NCBI GenBank assembly: GCA_019421365.1
Contig: JAHZFJ010000026.1
Span: 1 to 61,406, forward strand
Length of the DNA stretch: 61,406 nt
Reading direction: 5' to 3'
Source: Lachnospiraceae bacterium
Lineage (GTDB): Bacteria; Bacillota; Clostridia; Lachnospirales; Lachnospiraceae
This document shows positions 1 through 9,200 of the stretch, piece by piece. Position 1 is the stretch's first letter, and every line of letters begins with the position of its first letter. Both the position numbers and the translations under genes were made by a program. The notes under the pieces were generated by a model, which was given only the letters and a program-made list of their open reading frames with translations, ran no database searches and was not told the DNA's origin.

Positions 1-324
1 CTTTTGTAAAACATCCCCTTTATAGGAATCTGCAGAGCAGTTTCCTATAAAGCAAGAAATAGCGTAGCAGTCTAAAACTGCTACGCTAAAAAGTCTAACT
101 TATAGGGGTCACCTCATAATAAGACGTATCCTACTCATTCCTAATATACTACTTACAAATGTAAATGATAACGATTACTTCAAAACCAAAATATACCTAT
201 ACAATATCCACTGTATCTCAATTGTTTAACTAAATTTGTCTATTTATGTTCTATTAAACACGACAGCATTTGTTTTATGCCATATGCACTCAATGCACAC
301 TTTCTTAATTTATATTAAAACCAT
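1..324. other. Non-coding edge region with two hairpins
   Basis: I see no gene here. There are two inverted repeats. The first has 11-base arms at 18-28 and 42-52 (CTTTATAGGAA / TTCCTATAAAG, 13-base loop). The second lies around 62-90 (AGCGTAGCAG / CTGCTACGCT). On the minus strand they follow the last gene of the RHS locus and may end or stabilise that transcript, but neither has a strong T-run. The rest is A+T-rich sequence without recognisable signals. Confidence 0.4.
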
Positions 325-765
325 TTATTCCAGATTATTAATATATACTTCTTTATTTCCCAAATTTGTATTAATATTTCTCCAATAGATTTGTTCAGCT
401 ATAACAAGTGTGCCATATTCTTCAATATTGTTAATATCTAAATCTTCATAATCAGCCCAATAATATAAATTTCGCTTTTTAATTAAGCTGGAATCATAAA
501 TTACACAATCCTTATGTTCATTTCTAGGTATCATACTAAATTTATATACTCCCTGAAACATTAATTCTATAGTCGAGAAAGTGTTATATTGTCGTTGAAT
601 ACAAATATATAAATTTCGTTTAGAATTATGAGCATACATGCTTAAATCTTCATTTACATATCCACCACTTACATACCTAATTTCTTTAATACAGCTATCA
701 GAAAAACTATTTATATCTCTCATAAAATTTGAAATATCCGATTCCGTCACAATTTTATTCCACAT
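325..765 (-). CDS. Candidate immunity protein for the orphan RHS tip (146 aa)
   Basis: I do not recognise a family. The protein is 146 residues, soluble, with no signal peptide or membrane segment, and is rich in aromatic and acidic residues, with patterns such as YYWADYEDLD. The start is supported by AAGGAG about 7 nt upstream of the ATG. It is the first gene downstream of the orphan RHS tip (1022-2767), on the same strand and 256 bp away, which is the usual place for the immunity partner of a polymorphic toxin. The function is inferred from position, size and cytosolic character only. It could also be an unrelated cargo gene. Confidence 0.5.
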   Translation of the reverse strand: MWNKIVTESDISNFMRDINSFSDSCIKEIRYVSGGYVNEDLSMYAHNSKRNLYICIQRQYNTFSTIELMFQGVYKFSMIPRNEHKDCVIYDSSLIKKRNLYYWADYEDLDINNIEEYGTLVIAEQIYWRNINTNLGNKEVYINNLE

Positions 766-1021
766 TTTTTTCTCCTTTCAAAATTAGTAATTTTTAGTCA
801 TTTGTAATACTCTGGACCCATTGAGAACACAGGATACTTTCCTCGTAACCAAATAATACCTCCTCAAAAAATTTTATCAATCTGCTTTCAAATATCTGTT
901 AAAATGTCTATAATTTTAATTTATGCATTTTTCAGATTAAAAATCCTATAACTTCTTATTAATTTGGGGGGAGTTGTCTGTCCACATCAATCACTTTTGA
1001 GTTTCGCAATTTCCTAGTTAG

Positions 1022-2767
1022 CTATTTCCAGTTATGTATATGTGGAAATTTATGATTTCCACCATGGGAAAAATCAATATCAAATTCGACCTTACCATTT
1101 TTATCGTAGTACCTCCTCTGAATTAACTTCCCATTCTCATTATATAACTCTGTACTTGAATTAGCTTCTCCTTCTGTAGATAAGCTACCCGTTTTTCCTT
1201 TAACCTTCTTGTTGTTTTTACGTGGCTTTGGTACTTCAGATTCATCAATTACTTTTCCATTCTTATCTCTAACCTTACTATCACTCTTAGCATTTTCCTT
1301 TTTTGTTTTATTATCTATATCATTCTTCGATTTAGGTATTACATCAGCTAATTTTACACTAGGCGGTGCAATGGCTTTCCACTCAAGTTCTTTTGAAAAT
1401 ATCTGCTTGAATTTTTTTACTGTATAGGTAACTCCATCACATATTACTGTTTTTACATTTTTTAACAGTTCATTGGCCTTTCCTGAACTAAAAAACTCAC
1501 CTGTAACTTTCATTGACACCCCTGTGTAATACAATAATATGATTACAAGCGCACCAAATCCTAGTACTACTTCTGCATAATATCCACTCGAATCTACATA
1601 CTTAACTGGATTGTTCTTAACATACCCATACAAATTCAAACTAGCAGTATCGTTAGCTTCACCCCTATAACTATCCTCACTTACAAACCGACCAATCTCA
1701 GCATCATAATACCTTGCCTTCGCATAATACAGCCCAGTACTTTCCTCATACACATGTCCTGTATAAGCAAAGATATTACCGCCTGTACTTACCACTTCTG
1801 GATTAGCAATTACACCATATTCATCATACTCAATTGTAGCTTTTACCTTACCCGTCGTATCAAGGATATCCGTTACACTATTCTTTTCATCAGTTCTATA
1901 ATAGCTTATATTTCCAGATGTTTCAACACTGATTACTTCATCGGAGAAGGTAAAGATGGAGGTCTTTCCACTTACGCTATCCTTTGCCATGATGATGTCA
2001 TTGTAGGATGATTCCCTATCTACAACATAGGTCGTATTACTTGTTACACTACCATTCAATTCAACCTTTGCATTAACGCGGTTTCCTGCACCATCATAAG
2101 CGTACTTAGTTGTTACCGTCTCCCTAGTTCCACTTCCACTGGTATTGTCCTTATAGGTTACTACCTTAGACATCTTGTTGGTAGAATCAAATACATAGGT
2201 CTGTTTTGTATCTCCGTTTTCCTCAACTTCTGCTATATTTCCTCGTTTATCATAGTCATAGGTTGTAACCGTTGCCCCTTGTACTGTCTCTACTAACTGG
2301 TTTAAGTTATTATACGTATACTGAGTAGTTTCCTTACCGATCTCTTCTTTTATCGTTCTGTTATTAAACTCATCGAATGCATAGTTTCTTGTTCCTTTCT
2401 TGTCCACTACGCTTGTCAATTGATTTAATACATCATAGGTATAACGAGTGGTTTCCGTTGTTCCAGAAGAAACTTTCGTTTCTTTTGTACGGTTTCCATT
2501 CTTATCGTATTCGTAAGTATAGCTTTGCTTTGAAGCTCCAATGCTAGTTTCTTCTCTCTGTGTCAGCCAACCGTTCTTGTAATATGTGTAAGTAGACTCT
2601 GCACCATTTGGAAGGTTTTTGGTCTTCACTTGGTTTAATGCATCGTATGTGTAGTTAGTAACTCCGCCGTTCGTATCAGTTACCTTGGTAAGATTACCGT
2701 TATTATCATAGGTATAGCTTACACTATCGCTTGTTGGATACTTAATAGAAAACATCTCCAACCACAT
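1022..2767 (-). CDS. Orphan RHS C-terminal tip with alternative toxin domain (581 aa)
   Basis: This is a displaced RHS tip. Residues 7 to about 391 are nearly identical to the C-terminal YD-repeat and core region of the 2504-residue RHS protein upstream, with some 15 substitutions. The match starts at SIKYPT and ends at the core motif YGYVKNNPVKY. After the core the sequence is unrelated: a hydrophobic segment (about 397-415), a Lys/Asn-rich linker, and a terminus with RRYYDKNGK followed by a His-rich FPHIHNW motif. That end recalls small nuclease-like toxin tips annotated as polymorphic toxin type 24, but this is from memory and unverified. There is no signal peptide, and the first six residues (MWLEMF) come from a hairpin sequence at the junction. 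It is probably silent until recombined into the parent gene, or poorly expressed. Confidence 0.85.
   Translation of the reverse strand: MWLEMFSIKYPTSDSVSYTYDNNGNLTKVTDTNGGVTNYTYDALNQVKTKNLPNGAESTYTYYKNGWLTQREETSIGASKQSYTYEYDKNGNRTKETKVSSGTTETTRYTYDVLNQLTSVVDKKGTRNYAFDEFNNRTIKEEIGKETTQYTYNNLNQLVETVQGATVTTYDYDKRGNIAEVEENGDTKQTYVFDSTNKMSKVVTYKDNTSGSGTRETVTTKYAYDGAGNRVNAKVELNGSVTSNTTYVVDRESSYNDIIMAKDSVSGKTSIFTFSDEVISVETSGNISYYRTDEKNSVTDILDTTGKVKATIEYDEYGVIANPEVVSTGGNIFAYTGHVYEESTGLYYAKARYYDAEIGRFVSEDSYRGEANDTASLNLYGYVKNNPVKYVDSSGYYAEVVLGFGALVIILLYYTGVSMKVTGEFFSSGKANELLKNVKTVICDGVTYTVKKFKQIFSKELEWKAIAPPSVKLADVIPKSKNDIDNKTKKENAKSDSKVRDKNGKVIDESEVPKPRKNNKKVKGKTGSLSTEGEANSSTELYNENGKLIQRRYYDKNGKVEFDIDFSHGGNHKFPHIHNWK
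1595..2749 (-). repeat. Direct repeat copy B of the RHS core (about 1.16 kb)
   Basis: This segment of the orphan tip aligns without gaps to 3803-4957 in the full RHS gene, at a constant offset of 2208 bp. The two encoded proteins differ at about 15 of 385 positions. The homology stops at the RHS core/tip boundary, so recombination between the copies would swap the C-terminal toxin and delete the intervening immunity gene. Confidence 0.85.
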
Positions 2768-2782
2768 AATTATGGTTGGAGA
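2755..2782. repeat. Perfect inverted repeat at the orphan-tip junction
   Basis: Ten-base arms TCTCCAACCA (2755-2764) and TGGTTGGAGA (2773-2782) flank an 8-base loop. It lies between the 142-aa immunity gene and the RHS homology, and the ATG of the orphan tip falls inside it. On the minus strand it is followed by ATGTTTTC, so it could act as a weak terminator of the immunity transcript, hide the orphan start codon, or mark a recombination scar. Confidence 0.6.
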
Positions 2783-2804
2783 CAGGATTTTAAATATTAG
2801 TATA

Positions 2805-3233
2805 TCACTCCTTTATTATCTTACGAGCTATCTCACTATTAGGTTTCTTTTTAAGAACTTCCCTTGCTATTTCCCTTGCTTGGATTTTATCTATAACTTT
2901 TTCTGGTATTTCATAAAATAATAATAGGCTTTCTTTATATTCATAATTATTAGGTTCTAAAATACAAGCTTTTAATAAGTGTTGATAAGCAAGATAATAA
3001 GCACCCGGTAAAAATGTATATACTGCTACTAATAATTCAGATGCAATATAGTCTAAATCTGCATTTTCATGTTTATGTAATAAATATAGTACAAACAAAT
3101 ATATACTAATTTCTTCTGTGTCAAACGCAAGCCTAGTTAATTCTTCCTCTAAATCATTATATGATATATTACTACATATTTTTTCTCCCGTTTCAAAGTC
3201 ACCACTTAATATAGAGTTTTTTAAATTAATCAT
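2805..3233 (-). CDS. Candidate immunity protein of the main RHS toxin (142 aa)
   Basis: No family is recognised with certainty. The protein is 142 residues, acidic, apparently all-helical, and has no signal peptide. The pattern LAYQHLLKACILEPNNYEYKE resembles a TPR-like helical pair. It starts 27 bp after the stop of the 2504-aa RHS gene with GGGAG upstream of the ATG, so the two are co-transcribed. Small helical proteins directly downstream of RHS toxin tips are usually cognate immunity proteins. The role is inferred from this position. Confidence 0.6.
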   Translation of the reverse strand: MINLKNSILSGDFETGEKICSNISYNDLEEELTRLAFDTEEISIYLFVLYLLHKHENADLDYIASELLVAVYTFLPGAYYLAYQHLLKACILEPNNYEYKESLLLFYEIPEKVIDKIQAREIAREVLKKKPNSEIARKIIKE

Positions 3234-3260
3234 TGATTTATTCTCCCTATTGAATATTAT

Positions 3261-6200
3261 CTACTTGACCCATGCATCAGATATTCTAATTATCCCATCG
3301 ATTACTTTATAAGTAACTTCAACTATTTTTCCTCCTATATCCAAGACTTTTTTATTTACTGTTTTATATGGTTCTTTTTGTCCTTCCTCCACAACTTTTG
3401 AAATAACTGAAAAAATTATTGGCCAATTCTTAGGCTCTTTTGGATTCGGAACAAGTTTATTCCAATTATGTTTATCTTGTAATATGTGCTTTTTCCTATC
3501 ATCTTTGATATCTCCAATTTTTATTTTTTTAGCTAAATTCAATTTTGTCTTTGTATCAGCAGAAACTTTCACCCTTTTTACAGTCGTTACTTTTGTACTC
3601 GTCACAACTCTAACCATCTTCATAAACGTAACTGCATTGTATATAATTCCAGCATATTGGATACGTGCGCCTGCATTTATAGCCTTTTGACCCGCTTTCG
3701 ACTTAAGATATCCATATGTTACTGACAGCACCCCTCCAAATGCTAATAATAGCTTTATAATAGTCGCTGTCGTTATTGTTATACCTGAGTTACCACTCGG
3801 ATCAGTATACTTCACTGGATTATTCTTAACATAGCCATACAAATTTAAACTAGCAGGATCGCTCGCTTCACCCCTATAACTATCCTCACTTACAAATCGA
3901 CCAATCCCCGCATCATAATACCTTGCCTTCGCATAATACAGCCCCGTACTTTCCTCATATACATGTCCTGTATAAGCAAAGATATTACCGCCTGTACTTA
4001 CTACTTCTGGATTGGCAATTACACCATATTCATCATACTCAATGGTCGCTTTTACCTTACCTGTCGTATCAAGAATATCCGTTACACTATGCTTTTCATC
4101 AGTTCTATAATAGCTTATATTTCCAGATGTTTCAACACTGATTACTTCATCCGAGAAGGTAAAGATAGAGGTCGTTCCACTTACGCTATCCTTTGCCATG
4201 ATGATGTCATTATAAGAGGATTCTCCGTCTACCACATAGGTGGTATTGCTTTTTATACTGCCATTTAATTCAACCTTAGCATTAACACGGTTTCCTGCAC
4301 CATCATAAGCGTACTTAGTTGTTACTGTCTCTCTGATTCCACTACCGCTAGTATTATCCTTATAGGTTACTACCTTAGACATCTTGTTGGTAGAATCAAA
4401 TACATAAGTCTGTTTTATATCTCCGTTTTCCTCAACCTCTGCTACATTGCCCCGTTTATCATAGTCATAGGTTGTAACTGTTGCCCCTTGTACTGTCTCT
4501 ACTAACTGATTCAAGTTGTTATACGTATACTTAGTAGTTTCCTTACCGATCTCTTCTTTTACCGTTCTGTTATTAAACTCATCGAATGCATAGTTTCTTG
4601 TTCCATTCTTGTCCACTACGCTTGTCAATTGGTTTAATACATCATAGGTATAACGAGTAGTTTCCGTTGTTCCAGAAGAAACTTTTGTTTCTTTCGTTCT
4701 GTTTCCATTCTTATCATATTCGTAAGTGTAACTTTGCTTTGAAGCTCCAATGCTAGTTTCTTCTCTCTGTGTCAGCCAACCGTTCTTGTTATACGTGTAA
4801 GTAGACTCTGCACCATTTGGAAGGTTCTTGGTCTTCACTTGATTTAATGTATCGTATGTGTAGTTAGTAACTCCGCCGTTCGTATCGGTTACCTTGGTAA
4901 GATTACCATTATTGTCATAAGTATAGCTTACACTATCGGCTGTTGGATACTTAATGGACTTCTTCTGACCTAACTTCGTCCAATTGTATTCAATTGTTTG
5001 GTTATTACCATCGATTACTTTGGTAACTTGTCCGTTAGCATCGTATTCGTAGGTAGTTGTACCGTTCCAATCGGTCATTGTCTTCACTTGATCGGTACTT
5101 GTGTATGTATAACTTACACTACGGTTATCACTATACGTTATCTTCTTTTCATTTCCAACCTTATCGTAAGTATACTTTGTGGTCGTTCCATCTTTCTGAG
5201 TTTCCTTTGTAAGCTTTCCTTCTGCATCGTAGATATAGGTTGTACTTTCCCCTGTAGGGTCAGTTAACTTAGTTAAGTTTCCGTTCTTATCGTACTCATA
5301 GGTAGTCATTTGATCCTTGTCAGAGCTCTTTCCTACTCGTATTTGTTTTGTAAGATTGCCAAGCTTATCATAACTGTATTTTGTTACATTACCTAAGGCA
5401 TCCGTTACTTTAGTAAGATTGTCTGACTTATTGTAATCATACGTAGTCTTATTTCCTTTGGCATCTGTCTTAACAAGTACATTTCCTCTTGTATCATAGA
5501 TATAGGTTGTCTTAGAACCAAGGGCATCCACTTCTTCTATCAGTTGACTTGCTTTATCATAGGTATAACTGATTACTCCACCTAGAGCATCGGTTTTCTT
5601 ACTTAGATTTCCATTCTTGTCATATTCATAGGTTGTGATATTACCATTAGCATCCGTCTCTTTGGTTAATAAGCTACTGGAATTATATTTGTTCTTGCTT
5701 ACCTTGCCTAGAGCATTGGTTATGCTGGTTTGATTCCCAAGGGCGTCATAGGTATAGCTTGTCTTGTAGCCTAAGGCATCTGTTTCCGATATGGTATTAC
5801 CACTTGCATCATATTCATATTGGGTGGTATTTCCCTCTGCATCTTTAACCTTAGTTACTTGATTCATCTTGTCATAGGTATAAGAGGTACTGTGTCCATT
5901 GGCATCGGTTGTTTTGGTGATGTTTCCATTCTTATCATACTTCCAAGTGGTCGCATTACCCTCTGCATCGATTTCCTTTGTTCTCCTACCTTCTGCATCA
6001 TATTCGTAACTAATCTTGTTGCCTTCTGCATCAGTAGTACTTTCAAGAAGCCCAACCTTGTTGTAAATATCTCTGGTTACATGTCCATTGGCGTCCGTTG
6101 TACCTATTACATTACCAAGTTTATCATACGTATACTTGGTTTCGCCGCCTTCTGCATCCGTTTCTTTTACGGTTCTTCCAAGCGCGTCATATTCATAGGT

Positions 6201-9200
6201 AATCGTATTCTTAGAAGCATCGGTTTGTGTAATCACACGATCTAGCTTATCGTAAGTATAGGTTGTTACATTACCAAGTTCGTCTTTTTCTTCTATGGTA
6301 TTCCCGTTCTTATCATAGGTATACGTAATCTTACCATCAAGGGCATCGGTTTCACTTTCTACTCTACCGAATAAATCATAGGTATAAGTAATGATTCCTC
6401 CATCTGGTGCGGTTGCCTTTGATAGATTTCCCATCTTGTCATACTGATAGGTTTCTTTACCAGTTAGTGCATTGGTTGTCTGACTAAGATATCCTGTGGT
6501 CTTATCATATGCATACGACGTTATGCTTCCATTTTGGTCTGTTTCCGTTAAGACCTGACCATCTTTGTTATACGCTGTTTTTGTCGCATTTCCTAACGCA
6601 TCCGTAATCTTTGTAACATTACCATTCAAGGAATAAGCATACTTTGTTATGCCACCATTGGCATCGGTATAGTTAGTCACTTGGTTAAGAACATCATAAT
6701 CGTATGTAACAGTATCTCCGTTACCATCAGTTATGGTCTCTATATTGCCTTTGCTATCGTAGGTTCTTGTTTCTGTACTTCCATCTGCTCTTGTTTCCTT
6801 AGTAAGATATCCTTTGGAATTATAGGTATACTTGGTTATATTGTGTAAGGCATCTGTTATAGAAGTAAGGTTTCCTTTACTATCATAGTCATATGTTGTG
6901 GTATTGCCTAGGGCATCCGTTGTACTTGTAATTTGGCCTCTTTTATTATAGATATTAGTCGTGGTATTCCCCATGGCATCCACTACAGATGTGATATTTC
7001 CATTATCATCATACGTATATCCTGTAGTATTTCCTGCCTTATCCGTACTTGAACCATAAGATTCTTTGGACTCTACTGGATACTGTGTATCTTCCTCTTC
7101 ATTCGGATCTGGATCAATGATTTCTGTATAGGATAATGGAATGCTACCATATGCCCAGCGATCATCGATAAAGACGGCAATCTTTTTCCACTCTTCATAG
7201 GTTTTGCCCTCTGGATTTAAGGAAAAGTCATTGGATTGTACGTATTTCGTCCAAGATGGTCTATGGATTCTTACTTGGAGTTCTAGGTACTCTCCTGGAT
7301 TTATGAATATATCATCTCTCGTGAAGCCAATATCTGCAACACACTTGGTTTCCAAATTACTGTCATTCACTTCTGTGAATTCACAAGTTATATCATTTCT
7401 GCTAATAGATGTTTGAAACCTACTTCCGATTCCTGCCCAGTCAACTTCGAAGATCTGTTCTTCTGGTCCATCTGCAGTGTAATAGTAGTTCAATCTTAAG
7501 TCAGATAATTTAATTGGTTCTTCTTGTGTATTGTAGATTCTGAAATTTGGTGATATCTGATTGCTTCGACTCTCCCTGTTATTATTATACATCTCAGCAC
7601 GTACAGGTGTATACGTACTGTCTGCATAATCCATATGCTCGACTTCTAGTTCTTCCTCTTCACTAGGGATTAGATCTTCTCCCCACACCTTAACTCCATC
7701 TACGAATACATCAACCTTCTTCCAGTCTACGTATTCTGTTCCTGGGTTAATGGAATGGTCATTGGTAAGATCATAATTGCCCCAATCGTCTTTTGCAAAT
7801 CTGGTATGAATATCTATGGTAGAACCGATATCAATATAACTTGCCCCTTCTGTAAAGCCGATTTCTAGATATGAATCCGCTCCTTCAAAGGATTCCTCTA
7901 GCTTATTAAATGTTCCTGTTATATTATTTGTACCTGCACTTGACCAGTCGCACCAGAAGTTCTGTGCCTTATCATCATCTGCAGTGTAATAGTAACGAAT
8001 GGTTACGTCACTAAGCTTTATCATGTTTTCACCCATATTAACTAATTTCATTAATGGATGAATGGTATTCGCATAGGAACCGTTGTTACCAGTATTGTAC
8101 ATCTTGAGTTTTAGATTATTCTTTCCTTTTGGAATAATCTCTTCTTCATCAGGACTACTGTTTCCAGAATTATTTCCTCCGTTGTTATTTCCGCCGCCAG
8201 AATTGTTGCTTCCGCCGTTATTGTTTCCTCCACCGTTATTACCACCTGATGGTCCTTCTGAGCCTTCTCCTGAGATTGAGCCTTTTCCCCATACCAATGT
8301 TCCTTGATAGAACATATCCACTTGATCAAAGTACGTTAAGTATCCGGATGTATTCTGTGAGTAGTCATCTCCTGGTTTGAATACACTCCAATCACTCTTT
8401 CCGATTCTTGTATGTATGTCGGTATAACTTCCTGGTTCCAGTTTACCAGCATCACTGGTAAATCCCACGTCCATATAGTAGTCAGCGCCTTCTACCGGTG
8501 TGTCTAACTTTACGAACTTCCCAGTTATATTCTTAGCAATTACGTTAGTGTCATGAATGGATGCGTAATCACAATAGAATTTTAATGGCATCTCTCCATC
8601 GATTGTGAAATAATATCGTAGTGTAACATCGGATAAATCAATATCTGATTGACTTGTATTAATGATATGGAACTGTGGATATAAGGTATTGTTCTCCACA
8701 TCTCCTGTACCAACATTCATGTTCTTGGTTTTTAGTTCTAATATGTTGGAGATGTCGGGGTTCTCCCCTTCTTCTACAGTTTCGTCTTGTACTTCTTCTT
8801 GTTCTTCTTGCGCTTGTTGTTGCACTTCTTCTTGTACTTCTTCTCGCGCTTCTGTTGTAGTAGAAAGTGCAGTGACTTTTAATTCTGCATTCTTTGTTTC
8901 TTCTTTTTCATTTTCATTTGTTTCTTTTTGACCTGTATTGCTTGTATCTTCTGTTTTCTTAGGCGACTGAGCGGTTGCTTTTGCATCACTGTTACCTGAT
9001 TCCTCACTTTCCTCTTTGTAGTAATACTTAATCGTTCCATCAGAATACTCTTCTGACTCGATCCGGTAATCCGATGTATAACGGAAAGTTATCTTATTTC
9101 CATTCGGTTCGGTACATTCGATTGTTCTTCCTTTGTCGTTATAACTATATGTATAGGTACTTCCTTGTATGGTTTTGCTTGTTACGCGATCAGATGTATC

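Noticed and set aside
160..178. Fur-box-like GATAACGATTAC sequence near the window start
   Set aside because: It matches only part of the consensus and no iron-related gene is adjacent.
5820..6245. Open frames on the plus strand inside the RHS gene
   Set aside because: They are mirror frames of the YD-repeat coding sequence, with no ribosome sites and no domain content.
4900..7060. Dense regular repeats that could be taken for a CRISPR or satellite array
   Set aside because: The repeats are imperfect, stay in one reading frame and encode YD repeats of the RHS protein.
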